A stretch of DNA of 64,000 bases from Hyphomicrobiales bacterium (GCA_025359045.1 JANYHN010000063.1:1-64000); one strand, 5' to 3'. Counted from the first letter of the stretch, positions 9,737-19,200 are shown. Program-made: numbers and translations. The notes: generated by a model from the sequence alone, not told the origin.

Positions 9737-11212
9737 ATGAAAATAGCCTTTGCTAACGCCACATTACCGAAATCAGGTGTAATCGTCGTATTTGCAACAG
9801 AGGGTGGCAAGCTGACTAGCCCCGCTGCCGCCGTGGATAAAGCCAGCAAAGGTCAACTCACTCGCGCGATCAAAGCGGCTAATTTCGAAGGCAAACGCGA
9901 TCAAATAATGGATGTCATTGCCTGTGGAACTTATGACCGCATTTTTGTCGTGGGCCTTGGCAAAGTTGATTCGATCACAGCCCATGAAACTGAAATGCTG
10001 GGCGGCGCAATTGCAGGGGCATTGCAATCAGCCAAAGCCACCTCCGCCGCCATTGCTGTGGCCAGTCATAAAACCTTATCCGAAGCGGAAACCGCTTCTT
10101 TGCTGGCCTCGGGCGCATCGCTCCGCATCTACAGCTTCGACCAATATAAATCCAAAAAGCCAGAAAAAGCCAAGCCACTCGATTCACTGACAATCCATAC
10201 GGCAAGTGCTGAAAAGGCCAAAACCGCTTTCGCCCCACTATCAGCCATTCGCGAAGGCAATCACTTCGCGCGTGATCTCGTAAATGAGCCTGCCAACATT
10301 CTCTATCCTGTTGAGTTTGCCAATCGTGCCAAGCAACTCGCAAAAGCCGGTGTCAAAATCGAAATCCTGACCCCCGCTCAAATGAAAAAACTTGGCATGG
10401 GCGCACTTTTAGGCGTTGCTCAAGGCTCGCCTTTTGAAGCGCGTTTAGTTGTGATGCGTTGGGATGGCGGCAAGAAAGGCCAACAACCAATTGCCTTCAT
10501 CGGCAAAGGTGTGACCTTCGATACAGGTGGTGTTTCAATCAAGCCAGCAGGCGGCATGGAAGATATGAAGGGCGACATGGGCGGTGCGGCTTGTGTCACG
10601 GGCCTTATGTTGGCTCTTGCCAAACGCAAAGCCAAAGCCAACGTCATCGGCGCAATCGGCCTCGTTGAAAATGCCATTGACGGCAATGCCCAACGCCCAG
10701 GTGATGTGGTGAAATCTATGTCCGGCCAAACCATCGCTGTCCTTAATACCGATGCCGAAGGCCGACTCGTTCTGGCCGATGTGCTCTGGTACATCCAAGA
10801 CAAATTCAAACCAAAATTCATGATCAACCTTGCCACGCTCACAGGCGCAATTTTAGTCGCCCTAGGCAAAGAACATGCAGGTCTGTTTTCTAACAATGAT
10901 GAACTGGCAACCCGCATTTCTGATGCAGGTTATGCCACAGGTGAAAAAGTTTGGCGAATGCCACTCACACCAGCTTACGACAAGATGATTGACAGCGACA
11001 TCGCCGACATGAAAAATATCGGCGGACGCTTCGCGGGGTCGATCACCGCAGCCCAATTCCTGCAACGTTTCGTCAACAAAGTGCCTTGGGCGCATTTAGA
11101 TGTCGCGGGAACCGCCATGGACGCCGAAAAATCCGCCATCAACCAAAGTTGGGGTTCGGGTTGGGGTGTAAGGTTGCTCAATAAGTTGGTGGCAGATCAC
11201 TACGAGAAATAA
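9737..11212 (+). CDS. pepA: leucyl aminopeptidase (M17)
   Basis: PepA removes N-terminal residues from peptides in the cytosol using two metal ions; in some bacteria it also binds DNA. The 491-residue protein has the metal-binding [19 protein letters not shown] segment with KGDMGGAA, and the M17 signature [16 protein letters not shown] at residues 337-352. The start at 9737 was chosen for its AAGGA site; further upstream ATG 9704 and TTG 9680 are in frame but unsupported. It is divergent from lptD, a neighbourhood familiar from Rhizobiales. Confidence 0.96.
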   Translation: MKIAFANATLPKSGVIVVFATEGGKLTSPAAAVDKASKGQLTRAIKAANFEGKRDQIMDVIACGTYDRIFVVGLGKVDSITAHETEMLGGAIAGALQSAKATSAAIAVASHKTLSEAETASLLASGASLRIYSFDQYKSKKPEKAKPLDSLTIHTASAEKAKTAFAPLSAIREGNHFARDLVNEPANILYPVEFANRAKQLAKAGVKIEILTPAQMKKLGMGALLGVAQGSPFEARLVVMRWDGGKKGQQPIAFIGKGVTFDTGGVSIKPAGGMEDMKGDMGGAACVTGLMLALAKRKAKANVIGAIGLVENAIDGNAQRPGDVVKSMSGQTIAVLNTDAEGRLVLADVLWYIQDKFKPKFMINLATLTGAILVALGKEHAGLFSNNDELATRISDAGYATGEKVWRMPLTPAYDKMIDSDIADMKNIGGRFAGSITAAQFLQRFVNKVPWAHLDVAGTAMDAEKSAINQSWGSGWGVRLLNKLVADHYEK

Positions 11213-11239
11213 GTTTCACAAATTAAAGGTAGTTTTTGC

Positions 11240-11267
11240 ACAGTTGTTATAGCTGACGTATAACTGT
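11240..11267. promoter_or_regulatory. inverted repeat upstream of the Old Yellow Enzyme gene
   Basis: GTTATA (11246-11251) and TATAAC (11259-11264) flank a 7-base spacer, and outer bases ACA/TGT extend the symmetry. AGGTA/TACCT arms lie further out. It lies about 87 bases before the 11354 start, in the pepA-OYE gap, and could be an operator for a TetR-type regulator or a weak terminator for pepA. Confidence 0.35.
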
Positions 11268-11353
11268 ACCTACTTGTATTACATATATGCAATCCCCAAA
11301 TCATAGGAACCGCAACAGCGTTTGCGCGCTTCAATTTTAGAAAAGGATTTCAA

Positions 11354-12415
11354 ATGAACACTCTATGGCAACCCGTCACAGTCGGCAGAATGCAACTTAG
11401 CCACCGCCTCAGCATGGCACCAATGACCCGCAGCCGCGCCCAAGCTGATGGTACACCACATGATTATGTCGCCGAATATTACGCACAACGTGCCTCACTG
11501 GGGCTGTTGGTTGCTGAAGGCACGCAGCCCTCAGATGATGGCCAAGGTTATACCACGACGCCCGGCATTTATACTGATGCCCATGTTAAAGGTTGGAAAA
11601 AAGTGACTGATGCTGTCCATAAAGCAGGCGGCCATTTATACATCCAGCTCATGCATGCTGGCCGCATCTCTCACCCTGACAATACGCCCCACCATCGTCA
11701 GCCGGTTGCCCCATCAGCCATTTCCGCAGATCAACCCATGTTTACTCCAACTGGAATGCAGAACACGCCAGAGCCTCGCGCTTTGACCAATGCTGAAGTG
11801 AAGCAAACAGTCAAAGATTTTGCCTATGCCGCCAAGCGTGCCATTGAAGCTGGCGCAGACGGTGTCGAAATCCACGGTGCTAATGGCTATCTTATCGAAC
11901 AATTCATTGCACCAAATGCCAACACCCGCACCGATGAATATGGCGGCTCCATTGAAAATCGCGCACGCTTTGCCATTGAAGTGGCAATGGCCGTAAGTGC
12001 TGAAATTGGCGCGGATCGCACGGGCATTCGTTTGTCTCCGCTCAACACGGCAGGCGGTTTAGTTGAAGGCCCAGAGGCCCCAGCATTATATCATTATCTA
12101 GTCGCCGAATTGAACAAGCTCAATCTTGCCTATTTGCATATTCTCCACACAGGTGACGAAAACCTGTTGCAAGATATCCGCAAGGGATGGAATCATCCTT
12201 TGATGGTCAACCGTCCAAATGCAACGGCAGATAATCTCGATCGCGACGTGAAGACCGGAGTTGCAGACATGGTTGCCGTCGGCAAAATGGCTTTGGCAAA
12301 TCCAGATCTTGTAGAACGCCTCAAATCCAAAGCTCAGCTGAATGAAGGCGACCCAAAAACCTTTTTTGGCGGCAATGAAGTCGGATATACTGATTATCCA
12401 GCGCTTGCAGCATAA
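11354..12415 (+). CDS. Old Yellow Enzyme family alkene reductase
   Basis: This FMN-dependent oxidoreductase of the OYE/NemA family (353 residues) typically reduces activated C=C bonds or nitro compounds with NAD(P)H. Diagnostic segments are the N-terminal RLSMAPMTRSRA, QLMHAGRISHP, the His174/Asn177 pair in VEIHGANGYLIEQFIAPN that binds the phenolic ligand, and RTDEYGGSIENRARF. The physiological substrate cannot be read from the sequence. It starts behind AAAAGGA and is followed 41 bases later by holC, with an inverted repeat in its upstream region that may carry regulation. Confidence 0.93.
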   Translation: MNTLWQPVTVGRMQLSHRLSMAPMTRSRAQADGTPHDYVAEYYAQRASLGLLVAEGTQPSDDGQGYTTTPGIYTDAHVKGWKKVTDAVHKAGGHLYIQLMHAGRISHPDNTPHHRQPVAPSAISADQPMFTPTGMQNTPEPRALTNAEVKQTVKDFAYAAKRAIEAGADGVEIHGANGYLIEQFIAPNANTRTDEYGGSIENRARFAIEVAMAVSAEIGADRTGIRLSPLNTAGGLVEGPEAPALYHYLVAELNKLNLAYLHILHTGDENLLQDIRKGWNHPLMVNRPNATADNLDRDVKTGVADMVAVGKMALANPDLVERLKSKAQLNEGDPKTFFGGNEVGYTDYPALAA

Positions 12416-12432
12416 TCACGCTTGAAAGAATC

Positions 12433-12464
12433 TCCGTCATGAGGTGAAAGACCCTTATGACGGA
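12433..12464 (+). promoter_or_regulatory. hairpin enclosing the holC start codon
   Basis: TCCGTCAT (12433-12440) is perfectly complementary to ATGACGGA (12457-12464), whose first three bases are the holC ATG. GAGG at 12441-12444, the only Shine-Dalgarno-like element, is in the loop. Opening of the stem may limit holC translation, or it may serve as a 3' hairpin for the upstream gene. Confidence 0.4.
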
Positions 12465-12909
12465 AGTTTGGTTTTACCACCTCGAAAAACAACCCTTGGA
12501 TCACGTTTTGCCGCGCATCGTGTCAAAAGCTATAGAGCGTGGCTTGCCGCTGGTTATAGAAACCACCAGCCAAGAACAAGTTACCAAAATATCAGACATG
12601 CTCTGGGCCGCTGAAGACGTGGCCTTTCTACCCCACGGCTTTGACGGAGACGGGCAGGGCGAACTCCAACCTGTCTGGCTCACCACAGGCGCCGACAACC
12701 CCAACGATTCCAAAATACGCATCTACACTTTTGGTGCAATTCCCACAGACATTTCAACGCTTTCCCGCGCAATGCTCATGTTCGATGGTAGCGACCCTCA
12801 AGCTTTAGACGCCGCCAGAATTGAATGGAAACGCCACAAAGTAAGTGGCCACCAAGTCAGCTATTGGCGACAGGATGAAAGCGGCAAATGGCAGGACCAA
12901 GCAAAATGA
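12457..12909 (+). CDS. holC: DNA polymerase III chi subunit
   Basis: HolC links the clamp loader (through psi) to SSB at the replication fork. The 150-residue product shows the family's Rossmann-like pattern: EVWFYHLEKQPLDHVLPRIVSKAIERG near the N-terminus, the middle motif MLWAAEDVAFLPHG, then QPVWLTT. Length is standard. The stop overlaps the start of the next gene (ATGA). In many Rhizobiales pepA is followed closely by holC; here an Old Yellow Enzyme gene lies between them. Confidence 0.94.
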   Translation: MTEVWFYHLEKQPLDHVLPRIVSKAIERGLPLVIETTSQEQVTKISDMLWAAEDVAFLPHGFDGDGQGELQPVWLTTGADNPNDSKIRIYTFGAIPTDISTLSRAMLMFDGSDPQALDAARIEWKRHKVSGHQVSYWRQDESGKWQDQAK

Positions 12910-13085
12910 CCGACCAGCTCAAATACCGATTACTCACTGGCCCCGACGACAAAGCCTTTTGCGAAAAAGTCTCAAAAGCTTTAGAAGAAGGCTACGAACT
13001 CTATGGCTCACCCAGCATCACCTACAACGGTAAACAATGCATCGTGGCTCAAGCCGTCGTCTTGAAAAGTTCCGCATATCAGTAA
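12906..13085 (+). CDS. DUF1737 domain protein
   Basis: The 59-residue protein matches the small DUF1737 type: a YRLLTGPDDKAFCEKVSKALEEGY helix-strand segment, an L.GSPSITYNG turn and an AQAVV end. Function is unknown. Its ATG overlaps the holC stop by 4 bases, so translation should be coupled to holC. It is too small to assign further, but composition and coupling support it as real. Confidence 0.75.
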   Translation: MTDQLKYRLLTGPDDKAFCEKVSKALEEGYELYGSPSITYNGKQCIVAQAVVLKSSAYQ

Positions 13086-13170
13086 CAGCCCAAACGTCGT
13101 CCTCAGACACCTTGCAGGACTTGTTTTAAACCGATACCCAATTGTGGAATGTAGCAACATCTAGCAGGTT

Positions 13171-13182
13171 CACCGTACGGTG
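13171..13182. other. 12-bp perfect palindrome in the gap before nhaD's 3' end
   Basis: CACCGTACGGTG reads the same on both strands. It lies in the 129-base gap between the convergent DUF1737 and nhaD genes. There is no T-run, so it does not look like an intrinsic terminator. It could be a protein-binding site or chance. Confidence 0.3.
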
Positions 13183-13214
13183 TCAAGCTAAAAATCCTAT
13201 TAAGCGAAAATAAT

Positions 13215-14519
13215 TTAAAACAGGTTGGAGTTCAACCACATATGCGCTGCAATTGAAGCCGCATATCCAAGTAGCACCGCAGGTGCCCATTTCAGATGGC
13301 TCATAAAAGTATATTGCCCCTTGGCCAACCCCATCAAAGCCACCCCAGCCGCAGAGCCGATGGCAAGCAAACTGCCGCCCACACCCGCAGTCAAAGTGAT
13401 GAGAAGCCATTGCCCATGGCTCATTTCAGGATTCATAGTCAGCACCGCGAACATCATCGGAATATTGTCGACCACCGCAGAAATAAGCCCAATGGTGATA
13501 TTTGCTACTGTCGGGCCAAATTGACCATAAAGAAACCCATTGGCCAAACTCAGATAGCCAAGCACACCAAGCCCGCCAACCGCGAAGATAATTCCAAAAA
13601 AGAATAACAGCGTGTCCCATTCAACACGTTCGATTTCTTTAAAAGAATTCAAAACCATGTCATCATTTTGATAGCGTTTGCCCTTGCGCTGCAAAAAATA
13701 TGCCCAAAATTGTAAATAACCCAGGCCCAACATCATCCCCAAAGCAGGGGGCAGGTGGAGAAAATTTCGGAAAGCCACAGCGGTCACAATTGTCAGCGCA
13801 AACAAAACCATCACACCATAAGCGCCAGGCTTCATGTTTATCTTGTCCGCGCTATTTGCTGGTTGCCCTTTAGGCACACCAAACTGCATAATTAAAGCAG
13901 GCACGAACCAATTTATAAACGAAGGCAAAAACAAATCGAAGAATTCAAAAAAAGTCACTTTGCCTTTCTGCCACACCATCAAAGTCGTTATGTCCCCAAA
14001 CGGCGAGAAGGCCCCCCCTGCATTAGCAGCAACAACAATTGAAACGCAGCACACTGCGACAAAAGCCGATGAAGTCCGTCCAACCGCCAACACCACGGCA
14101 CCCAAAACCAAAGCAGTCGTCAAATTGTCTAGTACGCCTGAAAGGAAGAATGCAAAAACTCCGGTCAACCAAAACAACTGCCGATAGGATAATCCGCGCT
14201 CGATTAATTTAATCCGCAGAACATCAAACACACGTCTTTCTTCCAACGTGTTTACATATGTGATGGCCACGAGCAAAAATAAGAAAAGCTCGCCATATTC
14301 TAAAATAATATGTTGTGCCGCTGTTTCTGCAAGCGGGCTTTGCCCTGCCATTGCGTAGGCGGTTCCGATCAAAACCCAAATTAAACCTGCAGCCACAAGA
14401 ACTGGTTTAGATTTTCGCAAATGCAAAGGTTCTTCAAATATCACCAACACATAAGCCAACACAAAAATACCAAGGCTCAAAAATCCAAACCAACTCTGTG
14501 TTAAGTTGGTCTCAGCCAT
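13215..14519 (-). CDS. nhaD: NhaD-type sodium/proton antiporter
   Basis: This is an integral inner-membrane protein of 434 residues with about 12 hydrophobic segments. It has the NhaD hallmark stretches: FLFLLVAITYVNTLEERRVF, FFLSGVLDNLTTALVLGAV and, near the C-terminus, AVVDNIPMMFAVLTM. NhaD exchanges internal Na+ (or Li+) for external H+, typical of marine or halotolerant bacteria. Its first codons overlap the last 8 bases of the upstream ABC-F gene, implying co-transcription. It is convergent with the DUF1737 gene across a 129-base gap. Confidence 0.93.
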   Translation of the reverse strand: MAETNLTQSWFGFLSLGIFVLAYVLVIFEEPLHLRKSKPVLVAAGLIWVLIGTAYAMAGQSPLAETAAQHIILEYGELFLFLLVAITYVNTLEERRVFDVLRIKLIERGLSYRQLFWLTGVFAFFLSGVLDNLTTALVLGAVVLAVGRTSSAFVAVCCVSIVVAANAGGAFSPFGDITTLMVWQKGKVTFFEFFDLFLPSFINWFVPALIMQFGVPKGQPANSADKINMKPGAYGVMVLFALTIVTAVAFRNFLHLPPALGMMLGLGYLQFWAYFLQRKGKRYQNDDMVLNSFKEIERVEWDTLLFFFGIIFAVGGLGVLGYLSLANGFLYGQFGPTVANITIGLISAVVDNIPMMFAVLTMNPEMSHGQWLLITLTAGVGGSLLAIGSAAGVALMGLAKGQYTFMSHLKWAPAVLLGYAASIAAHMWLNSNLF

Positions 14520-16365
14520 GTGCCACAGCCTCGCTCAATTCCAACCACTGCGTTTCAAATTCATCGACTTGTTTAGCTATCTTGGCCCGCAGCTTGCCAT
14601 AATCAGCAGCTTTCTTTGGCTCTTCTGCATAGATTGTATGATCTGCCAAAACTTGGTCAAGAACTTTCAACTGGTCTTTGGACTTCATAATCTTAATTTC
14701 AAGTTCTTGGGTTTTCTTTTTCAAATCCTGCGAACTCATGCGTGGCATTTTCGGAGCTGCCGAAGCCTCTACAATCTTCTCAGCTTTGCGAACTGCCTTT
14801 TGTCGTCCCAAAACCAAATCGGTATATTCATCCATATCGCCATCAAAGGCCTTTACAGTTCCGCCATGCACCAGCCAAAGCCGGTCAACACAAGTTTCAA
14901 TGATGTGCCGATCATGGCTGATCAGAACAACAGCGCCTTCATATTCATTGATCGCCATAATCAAAGCTTCGCGGCTATCAATGTCTAAATGGTTTGTCGG
15001 TTCGTCCATCACCAACACATGCGGAGCATGAAACGTTGCTAAGAAAAACAACAGCCGTGCCTTTTCTCCACCTGATAAAATCGAACATTTTGAATCGGCC
15101 AAATGTGCCCCAAATCCAACTGCACCTAACTTCGCCCGCCGCCGCGCCACGGTTTCATCAGGCATCAATTCAGATGCATATTCATATGGCGTGCGATCTT
15201 CGGTCAATTCATCAAGCTGATGTTGAGCGAAATACCCAATCGATAAACGCGACGGATGATTCATCTCGCCCAGCATCGGTTTTAACTTGCCACACAGAAG
15301 TTTTGCAAAAGTCGATTTGCCATTTCCGTTTGAACCAAGCAGCGCGATTCGGTCGTCGGGATCCATTCGCAGTGTGATATTCTTGAGGACGGGCGGATTA
15401 TCGCCATAGCCCACAGCTGCTTTGTCCCAACCCACCAAAGGCGGCGCGATAGCCTTCTCAGGATTCGGAAATATGAATGGCGCAACAGCCCCCTCCACCA
15501 TATCTGCAATCGGCTCTAACTTTGCCAGAGCCTTCATGCGGCTTTGCGCCTGCCTTGCCTTCGAAGCCTTAGCCTTGAACCGGTCTACAAACGCCTGCAT
15601 ATGAGCGCGCTGATCATCCTGCTTCTTTTTCATTTTTGAATTCAACGCCTGCTTCTCACGGCGCTGATTTTCAAAATTATCGTAATTGCCTTGATACAAA
15701 GTCAGCTTGAATTGATCGAGATGCAAAATCGCATCCACTGAAACATTCAGCAAATCGCGGTCATGGCTCACCAGCAAAATCGTATGCGGATAATCGCGGA
15801 TATAACTCTGAAGCCAAATCGTGCCTTCAAGATCGAGATAGTTGGTCGGCTCATCAAGCAACAAAACATCAGGTGCGCCAAACAACGCGGCGGCCAAAGC
15901 AACGCGCATCCGCCAACCGCCAGAAAGAGCAGAGCAGGGGCCGTTCATCACTTCTTCAGTAAATCCAAGGCCCGCCAAAATGACTGCCGCACGAGACTCA
16001 GCCGAATATGCCTCAATATCAGCAAGCCGGACTTGTATCTCAGCAATGCGCGTCGGGTCAGTTGCCGTCTCAGCCTCAGCAAGCAGTTCGCCGCGTTCAA
16101 TATCGCCAGCCATCACAACTTCAAGCAACGTCTCTTTGCCACCCGGCGCTTCCTGTGCCACAGTACCAATCCGAGCATTGCGCGGAATCGATGCTCCACC
16201 TGACTCCGGAACGAGATCGCCCAAGATCAGTTTCAGAAGTGTGGACTTACCTGTTCCATTACGCCCCACCAGCCCAACCTTATGCCCCGTGGGCAAGGAT
16301 GCGGAAGCGCCTTCGAGCAAAATCCGCCCGCCGATGCGATAAGTCAAATCATTGATCAATAACAT
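14512..16365 (-). CDS. ABC-F family ATP-binding protein
   Basis: ABC-F proteins carry two ATPase domains and no membrane domain, and act on the ribosome E-site. In the 617-residue product the first Walker A is GLVGRNGTGKST (about residues 32-43), with signature LSGGWRMR and DEPTNYLDLE. The second set has GSNGNGKSTF, LSGGEKARL and DEPTNHLDID. The linker between them is highly charged (RREKQALNSKMKKK...), as in the P-site tRNA-interaction motif. A C-terminal coiled coil follows (about 530-600). It most resembles the YheS/Uup-like subgroup; the exact subfamily cannot be fixed by eye. Confidence 0.93.
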   Translation of the reverse strand: MLLINDLTYRIGGRILLEGASASLPTGHKVGLVGRNGTGKSTLLKLILGDLVPESGGASIPRNARIGTVAQEAPGGKETLLEVVMAGDIERGELLAEAETATDPTRIAEIQVRLADIEAYSAESRAAVILAGLGFTEEVMNGPCSALSGGWRMRVALAAALFGAPDVLLLDEPTNYLDLEGTIWLQSYIRDYPHTILLVSHDRDLLNVSVDAILHLDQFKLTLYQGNYDNFENQRREKQALNSKMKKKQDDQRAHMQAFVDRFKAKASKARQAQSRMKALAKLEPIADMVEGAVAPFIFPNPEKAIAPPLVGWDKAAVGYGDNPPVLKNITLRMDPDDRIALLGSNGNGKSTFAKLLCGKLKPMLGEMNHPSRLSIGYFAQHQLDELTEDRTPYEYASELMPDETVARRRAKLGAVGFGAHLADSKCSILSGGEKARLLFFLATFHAPHVLVMDEPTNHLDIDSREALIMAINEYEGAVVLISHDRHIIETCVDRLWLVHGGTVKAFDGDMDEYTDLVLGRQKAVRKAEKIVEASAAPKMPRMSSQDLKKKTQELEIKIMKSKDQLKVLDQVLADHTIYAEEPKKAADYGKLRAKIAKQVDEFETQWLELSEAVAHG

Positions 16366-16485
16366 GGCCGCTGCATAGCTGCTGAAAACCGCAAGCGCAA
16401 ATCAGACTTTTCCTTGACTCACGCTATGTTGCAGTGCACAAAACACTAAATATCTGAGGATCGCACCTCAATTAGGGCATTGATC
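16366..16485. promoter_or_regulatory. divergent intergenic region ABC-F / ppc
   Basis: This 120-base spacer serves two divergent genes. A TTGACT at 16413-16418 is a possible -35 for ppc but no good -10 follows. A small TGAGG/CCTCA inverted repeat (around 16455-16470) precedes the ppc ribosome-binding region. Confidence 0.3.
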
Positions 16486-19191
16486 ATGAATCAGTTTACA
16501 AAGATCGCGACCGAAGACGGCAGTTACATCGATGAAGTCACTGCCATGTTACGTGATCTCCTTCGCCAAGTCATCCGCACACGTGAGCCAGAAGTTCTAC
16601 CAATCCTTGACCAGCCCGAAGCAGCTGCCACTATTCCAAGCCATCTCGTCGAACACGCACTCCAAGCCATAGGCATCTGGCTTCAGTTGATGAATATCGC
16701 GGAAGAAAACGCCGCCATCCGGCATCGCCGCACTTTAGAAAAACAAGCTGGCCCCGACGAAGTGGGCGGCTCCATTAGCCAAGCCTTTGCCGAAGCGGCC
16801 AAGTTGGGTGTCTCAGCAGAAACTGTGCAGATCGTTTTAGACGGGCTTGATGTTGGCCCAACGATCACAGCTCATCCAACCGAAGCCAAGCGCGTAACGG
16901 TTTTAGAAATCCACCGTCGCATCTATTTAAAGCTTTTTGAACTTGATAGCCCACGGTGGACACCGCGCGAGCGCGAGGTCATGCTGGTTCAACTCCGAAA
17001 TGAAATCGACCTTTTGTGGATGACAGGGGAAATAAGGCTCGAAAAGCCTTCTGTGGAAAGTGAAGTTGCTTGGGGTCTGCATTTTTTTCGTGATGCATTA
17101 TTTGATCGCACGACCGCTGTCTGTGACCTTATGCAATCCGCTTTGATCCGCCATTATCCTGAACTCACCGCGCGCATTTCCCCACCTCTGAAATTTTCTT
17201 CATGGATCGGCGGCGACAGAGACGGCAATCCATTTGTCACCGTTGAAACCACGCGTCGGGCATTGGCGGCCAATGCCCAAGCTGCAGTCAAGCGACTTGA
17301 TCTAAAATTAAAAGAATTAGCTGAATTCATTTCCGTGAGTTCCTATGAAATGCCCATTCCTGAAAGCTTTAACGCAGAATTGGCAAAGCAGCTGGAACTC
17401 GCTTCCTCGACCAGCGAAATTACCACCCGTAACCCGAAGGAACCCTTTCGGCAATTTTTCGGTGCCTTGAGGATCAGATTGAATGCAACCCATTCTGCTC
17501 CAAATGCAAAGGCCTTTGCAAACGTCGATGAGCTCATTGGTTTGTTGCATTTTGCAGAAACTGCACTTTCAGAAATGAAAGCTCCAAGCCTAGCCACATC
17601 GCTGGTGCGACCCGTGCGTTGGGAAGCTGAAGTGTTTGGCTTTCGCACAGCCTGTTTGGATATCCGCCAAAACACCACAGTCATCAACCGCGTGATCACT
17701 GAACTGTGGCGCAAGATGAATCCGCTCGACCAATCCGAAGCTCCAAAAGTTCATTCTGCTGAATGGAACAAATGGATTTACGAAGAGCTTGCAAAGCCAA
17801 TGGGCTTTGTTCCACAATTCCGCGATGTGTCAGAAGAAGCCCAAGAACTCTTGGGTCTTTTGCAACTCATCCGTGAAACTTTGGACGGCCCAGATCCCAA
17901 AGCAATTGGCACGTTCATTTTGTCGATGACTCAAAGCGCTGATGATGTTCTTGGCCTTTATCTGTTGGCAAAATATTGCGGCCTCTTCAGCGATCCATCA
18001 AGCCATGAATCTTGCCGAATCCGTGTCGTCCCTCTGTTTGAAACCATTGAAGACTTGCGTGCTGGCCCTTCGATCATGGAAAGCCTTTTGGCTAATCCCA
18101 TCGTCCGCAACTCAGTTGCGGCCAATGGCGGCACGCAAGAAATCATGTTGGGCTATTCCGATTCGAACAAAGACGGCGGCTTCTTCACCGCCAACTTCGA
18201 ACTCTTCGAAGCTCAGCGCCGTTTGATCCGCGCTGGCAAAAAATCTGGCGTGAATATCTCTTTCTTCCACGGTCGTGGTGGTTCAGTCAGCCGCGGCGGT
18301 GCACCGGCTGGCAGAGCTATTGCAGCTCAACCAGCAGGTTCGGTGGGCGGCAAAATGCGCGTGACCGAGCAGGGCGAAGTCGTATCTTCTAAATTCGCCA
18401 ATCGCGGCACAGCATTAATCAATCTCGAAACGCTCACATCGGCCGTTTTGCTGCACACACTGAAATCAACTGAAGAAGGCGAACAGCGCTTCAACCCGCA
18501 ACATCAAGCTGCCGTCGAAAACATCGCGCAACTTTCATTCAAAGCCTACCAAAAATTGGCGCTCGACCCTGCTCTCATTACCTATTTCCAAACCGCATCT
18601 CCGGTTGAAGAACTAGCACTCCTCAAAATCGGCTCGCGCCCCTCGAGGCGCTTTGGAGCAAAAGGCCTATCTGACCTACGCGCCATTCCTTGGGTCTTCG
18701 CTTGGAGTCAAAATCGACATCTGCTGACCGGTTGGTATGGTTTGGGCTATGCGTTAGATGATTACCTCTCCTCGACCGGAGCTGAAGGACTCAAACTTCT
18801 GCGCGAAATGTTTTTGAAGTCACCGGGCTTCAGGCTCGCAATTGACGAAGTTGAGAAATCTCTCTTTCTTGCAGATATGAATGTCGCCGAAAAATATGCA
18901 GGTCTAGTGCCAAACCGCAATGATGCAGAGAGACTCTACGCTTTGATCAGGCACGAACACAAACGCACCTCAAAAGTAATACTCGAACTTTCAGGCGACA
19001 AAGAACTCTGCGAACGCTTCCACGGTTTTAAAAGACGCTTTAATCGAATAAGACCGATGGTAGATCAAGCCAACGAATGGCAAGTGCAGTTGCTCAAACA
19101 AACGCGCGGCGATAAGGCGACCGAGGCGATGAATATGTCGCTGCTGATGACGATGAATTGCGTGGCAGCTGGTTTGGGCTGGACGGGTTGA
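16486..19191 (+). CDS. ppc: phosphoenolpyruvate carboxylase with altered C-terminus
   Basis: Ppc carboxylates PEP to oxaloacetate, replenishing the TCA cycle. The product is 901 residues from ATG 16486 (a TTG two codons earlier is less likely). Catalytic segments are intact: TAHPTEAKR with His130, GGDRDGNPFVT, LGYSDSNKDGGFFTANFELFEAQ and FFHGRGGSVSRGGAPAGRA. The C-terminus ends GLGWTG, whereas most PEPCs end (Q/R)NTG. The Asn is an allosteric aspartate ligand in the E. coli enzyme, so feedback control may differ. The gene stands alone, divergent from the ABC-F gene, and is followed by a hairpin. Confidence 0.95.
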   Translation: MNQFTKIATEDGSYIDEVTAMLRDLLRQVIRTREPEVLPILDQPEAAATIPSHLVEHALQAIGIWLQLMNIAEENAAIRHRRTLEKQAGPDEVGGSISQAFAEAAKLGVSAETVQIVLDGLDVGPTITAHPTEAKRVTVLEIHRRIYLKLFELDSPRWTPREREVMLVQLRNEIDLLWMTGEIRLEKPSVESEVAWGLHFFRDALFDRTTAVCDLMQSALIRHYPELTARISPPLKFSSWIGGDRDGNPFVTVETTRRALAANAQAAVKRLDLKLKELAEFISVSSYEMPIPESFNAELAKQLELASSTSEITTRNPKEPFRQFFGALRIRLNATHSAPNAKAFANVDELIGLLHFAETALSEMKAPSLATSLVRPVRWEAEVFGFRTACLDIRQNTTVINRVITELWRKMNPLDQSEAPKVHSAEWNKWIYEELAKPMGFVPQFRDVSEEAQELLGLLQLIRETLDGPDPKAIGTFILSMTQSADDVLGLYLLAKYCGLFSDPSSHESCRIRVVPLFETIEDLRAGPSIMESLLANPIVRNSVAANGGTQEIMLGYSDSNKDGGFFTANFELFEAQRRLIRAGKKSGVNISFFHGRGGSVSRGGAPAGRAIAAQPAGSVGGKMRVTEQGEVVSSKFANRGTALINLETLTSAVLLHTLKSTEEGEQRFNPQHQAAVENIAQLSFKAYQKLALDPALITYFQTASPVEELALLKIGSRPSRRFGAKGLSDLRAIPWVFAWSQNRHLLTGWYGLGYALDDYLSSTGAEGLKLLREMFLKSPGFRLAIDEVEKSLFLADMNVAEKYAGLVPNRNDAERLYALIRHEHKRTSKVILELSGDKELCERFHGFKRRFNRIRPMVDQANEWQVQLLKQTRGDKATEAMNMSLLMTMNCVAAGLGWTG

Positions 19192-19200
19192 TCTTTTATA

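Noticed and set aside
10420-10917. A 165-codon minus-strand open frame inside pepA
   Set aside because: It overlaps the catalytic core of pepA, which has clear family motifs; the antisense frame has none.
15842-16342. A 166-codon plus-strand open frame opposite the ABC-F gene
   Set aside because: Its content mirrors the ABC-F Walker A and flanking codons and shows no domain pattern.
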